From contig NZ_CP030287.1 in assembly GCF_003287935.1 (NCBI RefSeq), forward strand, positions 8,817,144 through 8,881,143: a stretch of 64,000 bases of DNA, read 5' to 3'. The translations under genes and the position numbers were made by a program. The DNA comes from Streptomyces sp. ICC1. Its GTDB lineage: Bacteria; Actinomycetota; Actinomycetes; Streptomycetales; Streptomycetaceae. The notes under the pieces are model-generated. The model was given only the letters and a program-made list of their open reading frames with translations, ran no database searches and was not told the DNA's origin. Shown piece after piece: positions 8,277 to 16,098 of the stretch (position 1 is its first letter; every line of letters begins with the position of its first letter).

Positions 8277-9423
8277 CGGGGACCTCCAGTTCGATCGTGG
8301 TGCCCGCGTCGGGCTCGGAGTGCACGGTGAGGCTGCCCCCCACGCCGGCCGCCCGGTCCCGCATGGAGACCAGGCCGAGGTGGCGGCCGGCCCGGCGGAC
8401 GGTGGGAGGGGAGAAGCCCGTCCCGTCGTCGCTCACCCGGAGCACCGCTCCCCCCTCCTCGCGGCGGGTCAGCGCGACCTCGATGCGGTCGCCGCCGGAG
8501 TGGCGCAGGGCGTTGTGGAGGGCCTCCTGCGCGACGCGCAGGACCGCTTCCTCCTGGGCCGCGGGGAGGGCGCGTACGCCGTCGCAGGTGAAGGTGACCC
8601 GTGCCGCGTGGGCCCGGTCCAGGACCCGGACCTGGTTGCGCAGGGTGGCGACCAGGCCGTCCTCGTCCAGGGCGGCGGGGCGGAGCTCGGTGACGGCGGC
8701 GCGCAGTTCGTCGGCGGCCTCGGCGGCGAGGACGGCGACCTGCTGGAGCTCGTCCTTGGCGCGGGCCGGGTCGCGGTCCATGAGGGCGGCGGCGGCCTGG
8801 GCGGTCAGGCGGAGCGAGAAGAGCTTCTGGCTGACCGCGTCGTGCAGCTCGTGGGCGAGGCGGGAGCGCTCCTCGGCGATGGTCAGCTCGCGGCTGCGCT
8901 CGTAGAGGCGGGCGTTGGTGAGGGCGATCGCCGCGTGCTGGGCGAGGAGGGCGAGGAGGTCCTCGTCCTCGTCGGTGAAGCCGCGCTCGCCGCCGGGGGC
9001 GCTTCGCTTGTTCGCGAGGAAGAGGGCGCCGAGGGTCTCCTCGCCGTCCCGGATGGGCAGCCCGAGGAAGTCGGACATGTCGGGGTGCGCGGCGGGCCAG
9101 CCCTCGAAGCGCGGGTCCTTGCGTACGTCGGCCAGCCGCTCGGGGCCGGCCTGGTGGAGCATCGCGGCGAGGATGCCGTGCTGGCGGGGCAGCGGGCCGA
9201 TCGCCCGCCACCGCTCCTCGCTTATGCCGTCGACGACGAACTGGGCGAAACCGCCGTGGTCGTCCGGGACGCCCAGGGCCGCGTACTCGGCGTCGAGCAG
9301 CTCGCGGGCGGAGGCGACGATCGTGCGCAGCACGTCGCGCACCTCGAGCCGGCGGCTCATGGCGAGCAGCGCGGTGCTCACGGCGGCCAGGCCGCTGCCG
9401 GGTCCGCGGGGTCCGGGATGCAT
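8269..9423 (-). CDS. GAF-domain sensor histidine kinase (NarX/DesK-like)
   Basis: Start ATG 9423 gives 384 residues. A GAF domain occupies roughly residues 15-165 (LLDAEYAALGVPDD, then FLGLPIRDGEETLGALFLANK). The HisKA_3 dimerisation helix follows with the phospho-His in RSRLAHELHDAVSQKLFSL, then an HATPase_c domain (AQEALHNALRHSGG, VSDDGTGFSP, RHLGLVSMRDRA). There are no membrane segments, so it is a cytoplasmic sensor. It overlaps and partners the downstream NarL-type regulator. The sequence upstream of 9423 lies against a junction near 9480, so the natural promoter may be incomplete. Confidence 0.88.
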   Translation of the reverse strand: MHPGPRGPGSGLAAVSTALLAMSRRLEVRDVLRTIVASARELLDAEYAALGVPDDHGGFAQFVVDGISEERWRAIGPLPRQHGILAAMLHQAGPERLADVRKDPRFEGWPAAHPDMSDFLGLPIRDGEETLGALFLANKRSAPGGERGFTDEDEDLLALLAQHAAIALTNARLYERSRELTIAEERSRLAHELHDAVSQKLFSLRLTAQAAAALMDRDPARAKDELQQVAVLAAEAADELRAAVTELRPAALDEDGLVATLRNQVRVLDRAHAARVTFTCDGVRALPAAQEEAVLRVAQEALHNALRHSGGDRIEVALTRREEGGAVLRVSDDGTGFSPPTVRRAGRHLGLVSMRDRAAGVGGSLTVHSEPDAGTTIELEVPGG

Positions 9424-9492
9424 GGCCTCACCGTACTCGCGGCGTTGACCTGCGGGATCGGTCCCGGGTCGTAGGCCGAAGGGACGGGGCGG

Positions 9493-11700
9493 GTGGAGCT
9501 GCGGGCGGAGGACGAGTCGGACACCTCGGCGTGGAAGCGCTTCCGCAACGACGCGGTGCTGTCCGTCGACTACATCGGCAAGCCCAACACCCCCATCTAC
9601 GTGGGCCTGATCGCAGGCTCCGGCGAGATCTGCTCCGCTGACGAGAATGCTCCGACCGTCGTTTCGGACCCGACGCCCGCACTGACCGCCATCACGGAGA
9701 CGGTCTGGGGCGGAGAGGCCGAAGCCCAGTTGCGCATCGCGTTCCAGACCGAGAAGGAGGAGGCCGACGGGAGCTGGACCCCGGTCAAGGCCAACGCGGG
9801 CGACGCCAACCACATCGAACGCCCGAGCTCGGGGTACGTCGGTGACAACGTCAAGGTCACCAGCGACACGCCGGGCACCCTGGAAGACGGGGCGACGTAC
9901 CGTTTCCGAGCCTGGACCAAGTCCTTCGCGGGATCCCTGGCCCGGGACAGCGCCGCGAGCGCGGACTGCTACTTCCGCGTGGACACCACCGCGCCCCGCG
10001 CACCCGGGATCTCCTTCAAGTCCACGTACAGCGTTTGCACGAGCACGTCCTGCGTGGCCGGAGGCATGCCCGGCAAGTCGGGGCTGGTCCAGCTCACCAG
10101 CGGCGGGGACGTCGTGGCCTTCCAGTACAAGCTGTCCACCAGCAGTACCTGGAAGGAGGTGCCGGGCAAGGCACTCGTCATGTTCGGTGTGACACCGCCG
10201 GTATCCGGCACCATGAAGCTGAGTGCGAAGGCCAAGGACTCACTCGGCCGTTGGGGTGACACGCAGGTGGTCGACTTCGTGGTCAAGGAGGGGCCCGGGC
10301 CGGTCGGCCACTGGAACTTCGACGAGTACGACGGCCAGGCCCTCGACACCTCCACCACCGACCCGGCCCTCCGGGAGAACGCCGACCTCTCCACCGGCAG
10401 CCTGCGTCCGGAGAGCGGCCGCCGTGGCGGGGTGAAGACGCCCGCCCCGCACGAGGACCGCACGCTGCAGCTGAACGGCAGCGGCCAGTACGCGGTGACC
10501 TCCAAGCCGGTCATCGACACCCGGTCGTCCTTCACCGTCGCGGGCTGGGTCCGCCTGGACCGGACGGACAAGACGTACTCGATGGTGGGTCAGGCGGGCC
10601 AGAACATGAGCGGCGTCGCCGTCACGGCGTTCGCCGGTGAGCCGTGGTCGATGCAGATGGCCCAGGAGGACACCATCGCCGGGGGCGCGTCCACCGTGCG
10701 CATCAGCGGCCGCAACGTGGCACGGGCGGGAGTCTGGACGCACATCGCCGCCACGTACGACGAGTCCACCGACAAGGCCCGGCTCTACGTCAACGGCCAG
10801 CTCCAGGGCGAAGCGCTCGTCGCGAACCCCATCGCCTCGACGGGGCCGATGACCTTCGGTGCCATCAAGTACCGAGGTGCCATGGTGGACTTCCTTCCGG
10901 GCCGCGTCGACGAGGTCAAGGCCTGGCAGTCGCAGCTGAGCGATCTCGAGGTCAAGCAGGACGCCTCGCTCCTCGACCCGGCGACGGGCAAGCCGTTCCT
11001 GGACCTGGCCGGCGCGTGGGACCTCTCGCAGACCGGTCCGGTCTTCGCGGACACCTCCGGCAACGGCCGTCCCCTGACGGCGACGACCGGCACCACCGTC
11101 AACGAGGGCGCGCTCAAGCTGAACGGCACCACGCAGGCGGCCACCGCCGCCGGTCCGGTCGTCGACGACTCCGGTTCGTTCACGGTGACGGCCGAGGCGA
11201 AGCTCGACAACACGGCCCTCCTCACCAAGCCGGACGGCTACAAGGCCCAGGTCATCGGCCAGCGCACCGCCACCGGCTCCTCCTGGAGCCTGTGGTTCGA
11301 GAAGTCCGGTGTGCGGACCCAGCCGGACGAGCAGGACCCGACCACGATGGTGTCCTTCGTCGAAGGGACCTGGCACTTCGGCCGCCTGACGGCCGACGGC
11401 ACCGGGACCTCGGCGGTCAGCGACGGCCTGGCCGTGCTCAACGCCGGCTTCGCCCAGGTGACCGGCGTCCACAACGCCCAGGACGGCACCATCACCCTCT
11501 ACGTCGGCGCCGCGGGGCAGGGCCAGCCCAAGGCCTACACGGTCGCCGTCGGCACCGGTGAGCTCGCGGTCGGCAAGGGCTTCACCGACAGCGCCTGGGG
11601 CAACTTCCTGCCCGGCGAGGTCAAGGGCATGCGCCTGTGGTCCGGCGCGGTGAAGGACGCCCAGCAGGTCTCCGACGTCGTCTTCGGCGCCGGCAGCTGA
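9493..11700 (+). CDS. LamG-domain secreted protein, N-terminus missing
   Basis: 735 residues are readable, but the frame opens in mid-domain (VELRAEDESDTSAWKRFRND) with no signal peptide, so the 5' part was lost at a junction near 9480. There are two concanavalin-like LamG folds: about residues 270-490 (GHWNFDEY, then SFTVAGWVRLDRTDKTYS and MTFGAIKYRG) and 510-735 (GAWDLSQTGPVFADTSGNGR). The N-terminal 250 residues look like Ig/FN3-type repeats. In streptomycetes such proteins are large, exported, and often encoded next to RHS/polymorphic-toxin genes. A fragment of the latter type follows after a terminator. Confidence 0.7.
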   Translation: MELRAEDESDTSAWKRFRNDAVLSVDYIGKPNTPIYVGLIAGSGEICSADENAPTVVSDPTPALTAITETVWGGEAEAQLRIAFQTEKEEADGSWTPVKANAGDANHIERPSSGYVGDNVKVTSDTPGTLEDGATYRFRAWTKSFAGSLARDSAASADCYFRVDTTAPRAPGISFKSTYSVCTSTSCVAGGMPGKSGLVQLTSGGDVVAFQYKLSTSSTWKEVPGKALVMFGVTPPVSGTMKLSAKAKDSLGRWGDTQVVDFVVKEGPGPVGHWNFDEYDGQALDTSTTDPALRENADLSTGSLRPESGRRGGVKTPAPHEDRTLQLNGSGQYAVTSKPVIDTRSSFTVAGWVRLDRTDKTYSMVGQAGQNMSGVAVTAFAGEPWSMQMAQEDTIAGGASTVRISGRNVARAGVWTHIAATYDESTDKARLYVNGQLQGEALVANPIASTGPMTFGAIKYRGAMVDFLPGRVDEVKAWQSQLSDLEVKQDASLLDPATGKPFLDLAGAWDLSQTGPVFADTSGNGRPLTATTGTTVNEGALKLNGTTQAATAAGPVVDDSGSFTVTAEAKLDNTALLTKPDGYKAQVIGQRTATGSSWSLWFEKSGVRTQPDEQDPTTMVSFVEGTWHFGRLTADGTGTSAVSDGLAVLNAGFAQVTGVHNAQDGTITLYVGAAGQGQPKAYTVAVGTGELAVGKGFTDSAWGNFLPGEVKGMRLWSGAVKDAQQVSDVVFGAGS

Positions 11701-11721
11701 CGGTCCACACCCCACTGATTT

Positions 11722-11755
11722 GCCGTGGCCGCCCGTGAAACGGGGCGGCCACGGC
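11722..11755 (+). terminator. Hairpin terminator after the LamG gene
   Basis: Perfect 13-bp stem (11722-11734 with 11743-11755) around an 8-nt loop, 21 bp past the LamG stop and 38 bp before the next start. Confidence 0.65.
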
Positions 11756-11793
11756 CTCACCTGTACCCAAACCCCTACCCCTATGGAGTCTTC

Positions 11794-12111
11794 GTGTCCA
11801 TCCGACCACCAGGCGGAGGAATCCGCCGGCTGCCCTTGGCAGCCGCCCTGGCCCTGGCTCTCGCCGTGCCCGGGGCAATCACACCGATCGCGGCGGCCGC
11901 CGACCTCCCCGGCGCCCCGAAGATCGCCAAGCACAAGGACGCCAAGGTCAAGGCAGTCAGCGCCCAAGGCGCCAAGGCGGCGCGGGAGTTGGTGGCGAAG
12001 AACAAGGCGGAGAACAAGGTCCAGGCGGACCGGGCCCGGGCGGAGGCCAAGGCGGACTGGCCGAAGGCGGCCACGCTGGAGGGCTCGGCCGCGCGGTCGG
12101 GCTCGCGCCCG
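11794..12111 (+). CDS. N-terminal fragment of a large exported protein (RHS/toxin-like)
   Basis: Start GTG 11794 with a GGAG site. The signal peptide is clear: RRLPLAAALALALAVPGAI followed by an AAA cleavage region. A Lys/Ala-rich helix follows (AKHKDAKVKAVSAQGAKAAR). This arrangement resembles the beginnings of streptomycete RHS or HINT-type polymorphic toxins, which often sit beside LamG-domain genes; that is family knowledge, not proved here. After about 106 residues the frame enters a 33-bp fold-back repeat and terminates artificially at 12180. The body of the gene is absent. Confidence 0.5.
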
Positions 12112-12190
12112 CCGATCCAGCCTACGCCAGCCGTTGCCCCGGCCAGGGCCCCCGCCCGGCCGGGGCAACGGCTGGCGTAGGCTGGATCGG
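12112..12190. repeat. Perfect 33-bp inverted repeat (fold-back junction)
   Basis: 12112-12144 and 12158-12190 are exact reverse complements around a 13-nt spacer. The right arm looks like the genuine mqnC promoter (candidate -10 TAGGCT at 12179-12184). The left arm is the same sequence inverted and truncates the preceding gene. Best explained as a snap-back chimera. Confidence 0.8.
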
Positions 12191-12239
12191 TCCGGACCCT
12201 TGACACAGCCGAACGACACAGCCGAAAGGTGACGCACCG

Positions 12240-13439
12240 GTGACCGACCAGGCCGCTCTCCAGTCTGTCCTCGACCGAGCCGCCGCTGGGGGCCGGATCA
12301 CCAAGGAAGAGGCGCTCGACCTCTACCGCGACGCGCCGCTGCACGCGCTCGGCCAAGCCGCCGATGCCGCGCGGCGCCTGCGCTACGCCGGTACCGAGCA
12401 CATCGCGACGTACATCATCGAGCGCAACATCAACTACACCAACGTGTGTGTGACGGCGTGCAAGTTCTGCGCCTTCTACGCGGCCCCCAAGGACGCGAAG
12501 AAGGGCTGGTCCCGCGACCTCGAGGACATCCTGCGCCGCTGCGCGGAGACCGTCGAGCTCGGCGGCACGCAGATCATGTTCCAGGGCGGCCACCACCCGG
12601 ACTACGGCGTCGAGTACTACGAAGAGCACTTCTCCGCCATCAAGAAGGCCTACCCCCAGCTGGTCATCCACTCCCTCGGCGCGTCCGAGGTCGAGCACAT
12701 GGCCCGCATCTCCGGCGTCTCCGCCGAGGAGGCCATCAGCCGGATCCACGCGGCCGGCCTCGACTCCTTCGCGGGCGCCGGCGCCGAACTGCTCCCGGAG
12801 CGGCCGCGCAAGGCGATCGCCCCGCTGAAGGAGTCCGGCGAACGCTGGCTGGAGATCATGGAGATCGCCCACAAGCTGGGCGTGGAATCCACCTCCACCA
12901 TGCTGATGGGCACCGGCGAGACCAACGCCGAGCGCATCGAGCACATCGCGATGATCCGGGACACCCAGGACCGCACGGGCGGCTTCCGCGCCTTCATCCC
13001 GTACACGTACCAGCCCGAGAACAACCACCTCAAGGGCCGCACCCAGGCGACCGTCTTCGAGTACCTGCGCATGATCGCCATCGCGCGCCTGTTCCTCGAC
13101 AACATCGCCCACATCCAGGGCTCCTGGCTCACCGTCGGCAAGGAGGCGGGCCAGCTCTCCCTGCACTACGGCGCCGACGACCTCGGCTCGATCATGCTCG
13201 AGGAGAACGTCGTCTCCTCGGCCGGTGCCAAGCACCGCTCCAACCGCATGGAGATCATCGACCTGATCCGCAAGGCGGGCCGCGTCCCGGCCCAGCGCGC
13301 GACGACGTACGAGCACCTCCTCGTGCACGAGGACCCGGCGAACGACCCGGTCGACGACCGCGTCGTCTCGCACATCTCCTCCACCGCCATCGAAGGCGGC
13401 ACGGCCCACCCCGAGCTGAAGCTCATCTCCACGAACTGA
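12240..13439 (+). CDS. mqnC: Cyclic dehypoxanthinyl futalosine synthase
   Basis: 399 residues from GTG 12240 with GAAAGG upstream. The radical-SAM cluster motif CVTACKFCAF (CxxxCxxC) sits near residue 77, and the body reads as MqnC: FQGGHHPDYGVEYYEEHF, GAGAELLPERPR, FIPYTYQPENNHL and GKEAGQLSLHYGADDLGS. The enzyme cyclises dehypoxanthine futalosine in the futalosine route to menaquinone used by Streptomyces. The length equals that usual for streptomycete MqnC. An amidohydrolase-like gene follows 7 bp downstream on the same strand, suggesting an operon. Confidence 0.95.
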   Translation: MTDQAALQSVLDRAAAGGRITKEEALDLYRDAPLHALGQAADAARRLRYAGTEHIATYIIERNINYTNVCVTACKFCAFYAAPKDAKKGWSRDLEDILRRCAETVELGGTQIMFQGGHHPDYGVEYYEEHFSAIKKAYPQLVIHSLGASEVEHMARISGVSAEEAISRIHAAGLDSFAGAGAELLPERPRKAIAPLKESGERWLEIMEIAHKLGVESTSTMLMGTGETNAERIEHIAMIRDTQDRTGGFRAFIPYTYQPENNHLKGRTQATVFEYLRMIAIARLFLDNIAHIQGSWLTVGKEAGQLSLHYGADDLGSIMLEENVVSSAGAKHRSNRMEIIDLIRKAGRVPAQRATTYEHLLVHEDPANDPVDDRVVSHISSTAIEGGTAHPELKLISTN

Positions 13440-13446
13440 CGCGCCC

Positions 13447-14100
13447 GTGCTGACGATCCACACCGCAGAACTCCTCGTCACCGGTCCCACCGGTCCGGGG
13501 TCCGCGCCGCTGCCCGGCGGCGCGGTCCTGGTCGAGGGCGACCGCATCGCCCGCGTGGGCCCGTACGAGGAGCTCGCCGCGGCCTATCCGCACGCGCGCT
13601 CCCGCCACTGGCCCGGGGTGCTGACCCCGGGGCTGCTGGTGCGCGGCGGCGACGAGCTGCTGGAGCGCACGTACTACCCGGACGACCCGTACGAGATCAC
13701 CGAGCTCGGGGCCGATCCGATCACCGGCGCCGAGGCGCTCGCCGACCTGAAGATGACCGAGGCCCGCTGGGGCAACAGCGCCCGGCGGGGCACGCAGAAG
13801 CTCCTCGCGCGCGGCGTGGTCGCGTTGGCCGGGCGGATCACGGTCCCGTCGGTGCGGACCGCGGTGTCCCGCTCCGGACTCGCGATCCTGCCGCCCGCTC
13901 CGTACGAGGGCCCGGCCGCCCTCGACCCCTTCGCCGGCCGGGACGCGGCCGAGCAGGCCTTCCACGGGGTCCTGGAACCGGGCGCCCCGGCCCGGTTCGC
14001 GGCCTTCGCGGTGGCCGGCCCGGCCCAGCTCCTGGAGCAGGGCCCGACCACCTGCGTGGCCACCGTCATCGGCGGGCGGCTGCTGCACCGCCGCCGCTGA
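13447..14100 (+). CDS. Imidazolonepropionase-like (amidohydrolase composite domain) protein
   Basis: 217 residues from GTG 13447, 7 bp after mqnC. The N-terminus (LTIHTAELLVTG, then GGAVLVEGDRIARVG) and C-terminus (RFAAFAV, VIGGRLLHRR) form the composite beta-domain that brackets amidohydrolases. The central TIM barrel is missing or minimal, and no HxH metal motif is visible. It is therefore likely non-catalytic, or a remnant of an aminofutalosine-deaminase-like enzyme. Position after mqnC suggests a link to menaquinone synthesis, but that is inference. The gene appears complete and is convergent with the DUF3152 gene, leaving 2 bp between the stops. Confidence 0.7.
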   Translation: MLTIHTAELLVTGPTGPGSAPLPGGAVLVEGDRIARVGPYEELAAAYPHARSRHWPGVLTPGLLVRGGDELLERTYYPDDPYEITELGADPITGAEALADLKMTEARWGNSARRGTQKLLARGVVALAGRITVPSVRTAVSRSGLAILPPAPYEGPAALDPFAGRDAAEQAFHGVLEPGAPARFAAFAVAGPAQLLEQGPTTCVATVIGGRLLHRRR

Positions 14101-14102
14101 CC

Positions 14103-14660
14103 TCAGGGGACGGCGGGCCCCTTCGCGTAGTTCCCTTGCGCGTCGAACGGCCAGGCGTTGGACCGGCAGCCCAGCAGGCCCTTGATCTGCTGCATCATCG
14201 CCGGCGCGGGCAACCCCGCTCCGGGGCAGGTCTCGTGGCCGCGGCCCAGTTCGTGGCCCACCTCGTGATTGATGATCAGCGCCCGGTACTCGGCGGGCGG
14301 ACCGTCGAACTGCGGCGAACCGAGCAGCCACCGCCGGAGGTTGACCACCACCTCGTGACCGGCGCGGCAGTTCGTCTCCCCCTTCAGCTCCGCGGTCACC
14401 ACCGCGCACAGCCGGTCCGTGGTGGCCGGCGTGGCTATCCGTACGGTGAACTCCACCGGCCCGGACTCCGTCAGCCGGAACGCGACCTTGGGATCGGCGG
14501 TCCAGCCGCGCCGGTCGCCCAGGACGGCGTCGACGGCGCGCGCGGCCTCGTCCGGGTCGATGCCCGTGCCGTCCTCGGCCTCGACGCGGTAGCGCCGTAC
14601 GGTGCCGGAACCGTGGACGGGGCCCGAGACGGTCGAGGCTTTGAAGGTGCCGGGCCCGGT
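14103..14660 (-). CDS. DUF3152 putative zinc protease, N-terminus missing
   Basis: The C-terminal about 185 residues of a DUF3152 protein: GPVHGSGTVRRYRVEAEDG near the start, then INHEVGHELGRGHETCPG, a zincin HExxH...H signature (HEVGHELGRGH). In the family an N-terminal membrane anchor precedes this domain. Here the frame folds back on itself at 14659, where a 30-bp inverted repeat begins, so the anchor and start are lost. Members are surface or secreted proteins of actinobacteria with an assumed peptidase role. Confidence 0.75.
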   Translation of the reverse strand, partial: TGPGTFKASTVSGPVHGSGTVRRYRVEAEDGTGIDPDEAARAVDAVLGDRRGWTADPKVAFRLTESGPVEFTVRIATPATTDRLCAVVTAELKGETNCRAGHEVVVNLRRWLLGSPQFDGPPAEYRALIINHEVGHELGRGHETCPGAGLPAPAMMQQIKGLLGCRSNAWPFDAQGNYAKGPAVP

Positions 14661-14688
14661 CTCGGGCCCCGTCCACGGTTCCGGCACC
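14601..14688. repeat. Perfect 30-bp inverted repeat (fold-back junction)
   Basis: 14601-14630 and 14659-14688 are exact reverse complements with a 28-nt spacer. The left arm is DUF3152 coding sequence; the right arm is its inverted copy, after which unrelated sequence begins. Confidence 0.8.
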
Positions 14689-14736
14689 CCTCCCCATCCC
14701 CCCACCCCTTTTGATCTCGGCAACGGAGAAAATCCA

Positions 14737-15213
14737 ATGTTCACGACCACCTGGCAGCGTCCGCTCATCCTGGCGGCGGTCTCCCTGGCCTTCTTCACCG
14801 GTACGGCGTGTGCCGCGCAGGCGTCGGAGCACCCCACCTCGGCCGGCACCAGCTCCTCGGTCGTCGCTGACCACCCGGAACCCTGCTTCAGGATCGGCAA
14901 GGGCGGCGAGGGCGGCAAGGGCGGAGAAGGTGGCAAGGGCGGCAAGCCCGGCGAGCCCGGTGAGCCCGGCAAGTCCGGCCGCTCCGGATGCCTCCGCTTC
15001 AGCGACCTGCCCGACAAGGACAAGTCCGACCTCTCGGTGGTCGACAAGGTACAGATCGTGATGATCCTGCTGGCCGACGACTCGGACGAGATGAAGGAGA
15101 AGATCGCCGACAAGTACAAGATCTCGGAGAGCCAGCTCGACACCTGGAAGCAGCAGTACGAAGACGGTGACTGGTTCGCCCTGATGGGAGGCGACTCCCC
15201 CTTCTCCCAGTGA
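14737..15213 (+). CDS. Secreted glycine-rich protein with collagen-like tract
   Basis: 158 residues from ATG 14737 (GGAGAA upstream). The Sec signal peptide (RPLILAAVSLAFFTGTACA) is followed by a low-complexity GGEGGKGGEGGKGG block, then GKPGEPGEPGKSGRSG, a short collagen-like Gly-X-Y run. The acidic C-terminal helical domain (LSVVDKVQIVMILLADDSDE, then YKISESQLDTWKQQY) contains DTWKQQYEDGDW. I do not recognise a family. A strong terminator follows, then a second Gly-rich secreted gene, so the two may work together at the cell surface. Two cysteines flank the Gly-rich tract. Confidence 0.65.
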   Translation: MFTTTWQRPLILAAVSLAFFTGTACAAQASEHPTSAGTSSSVVADHPEPCFRIGKGGEGGKGGEGGKGGKPGEPGEPGKSGRSGCLRFSDLPDKDKSDLSVVDKVQIVMILLADDSDEMKEKIADKYKISESQLDTWKQQYEDGDWFALMGGDSPFSQ

Positions 15214-15243
15214 GGAACCAAGGACGGTAAAGCTGGGGGGGAA

Positions 15244-15275
15244 GGGCTCCCCGGCCCGAATGGGCCGGGGAGCCC
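15244..15275 (+). terminator. Rho-independent terminator
   Basis: Perfect 14-bp stem (15244-15257 with 15262-15275), GAAT loop, and TTTT a few bases downstream (15280). It separates the two Gly-rich secreted genes. Confidence 0.85.
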
Positions 15276-15339
15276 GCGTCTTTTCGGAACCGGAATCACC
15301 GGTGGAATCGGAATCAGTTTCTCGGCTAGGGAGAATCTC

Positions 15340-15936
15340 ATGCGACTGCAGTCTTGGAAGTTTCGTATCGGTCTCGCCGTCTCGACCACCCTGATCGGCG
15401 CCGGCGCCATGGCGCCCGCCGCCATGGCGGCCCCGGCCACCACGGCGACCCAGGTCGTCGCGAGCCAGCAGCACGGCCTCGCCTACGGCGCCGGTGACGG
15501 CGGCCAGGGAGGGAACCGGCTCGGTACCGGAAAGGTGATCGGCAAGCTCAAAGCCGGCGCCGGCAGCGTCAACGTCGGCAACGGAAGCGTCCGCGTCGGC
15601 GACCGGGTCTGCGCCGGCCAGTGCGACGGATCGGTCAACGGCACCAACGGCGGCAAGGGCGGCGTCTGCGTCGGCCAGTGCAACGGAAGCGCCAACGGCG
15701 GCAACGGCACGACCGGCCCCGTGGGCGGCAACGGCACGGCCGGCGGTCGCGGCGGGGTCTGTGCCGGAGTGTGCGGCGGCAGCGTCAACGGCGGCAACGG
15801 TGGCAACGGCGGGGCCGCACGGCCCGGCGGCGACGGCGGCGAGGGCGGCACGGGCGGCGACGGCGGCATCTGCATCGGCATCGGCTGCCAGACCAGCGGC
15901 CAGGGCGGCCGGGGAGGCAACGGAGGTGAGGACTGA
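15340..15936 (+). CDS. Secreted Gly/Asn-rich protein with repeated Cys-x-x-x-Cys motifs
   Basis: 198 residues from ATG 15340. The signal peptide ends in APAAMA. The mature part is rich in Gly, Asn and Ser with four spaced cysteine pairs: CAGQCDGSVNG, CVGQCNGSANG, CAGVCGGSVNG and CIGIGCQ, separated by GGNGGNGG-type linkers reminiscent of PGRS repeats. The repeated CxGxCxGSxNG unit suggests disulfide or metal cross-linking in an extracellular polymer. No catalytic motif and no family recognised. It has its own terminator 20 bp downstream. Its neighbour upstream is another Gly-rich exported protein. Confidence 0.65.
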   Translation: MRLQSWKFRIGLAVSTTLIGAGAMAPAAMAAPATTATQVVASQQHGLAYGAGDGGQGGNRLGTGKVIGKLKAGAGSVNVGNGSVRVGDRVCAGQCDGSVNGTNGGKGGVCVGQCNGSANGGNGTTGPVGGNGTAGGRGGVCAGVCGGSVNGGNGGNGGAARPGGDGGEGGTGGDGGICIGIGCQTSGQGGRGGNGGED

Positions 15937-15956
15937 CCCCCGCCGGCACGTTTTCC

Positions 15957-15987
15957 AAGGGCCCCGCGCACCGTGCGCGGGGCCCTT
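15957..15987 (+). terminator. Hairpin terminator
   Basis: Perfect 14-bp stem (15957-15970 with 15974-15987) and 3-nt loop directly after the Cys/Gly-rich gene. Confidence 0.8.
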
Positions 15988-16098
15988 GCCGGGCACGCGG
16001 ATGGATCACTCGATAGACTTTCGGGTACCGGAGAGCGGCCGGTTCGATCGACCGCACGCAGCGCTCGCCCGGTCGGCCGGGGTGCGGGGAGGCGCCTG

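Noticed and set aside
7990..9474. Long plus-strand frame (494 codons) opposite the histidine kinase
   Set aside because: Antisense shadow of high-GC coding sequence; the minus strand has ordered GAF, HisKA_3 and HATPase motifs.
12112..12190. Insertion-sequence terminal inverted repeat or genuine promoter palindrome
   Set aside because: No transposase, no target duplication, and the repeat truncates a gene; fold-back artefact fits better.
10240..12237. Long minus-strand frame opposite the LamG gene
   Set aside because: No motifs, Arg/Gly-biased shadow; LamG domains are on the plus strand.
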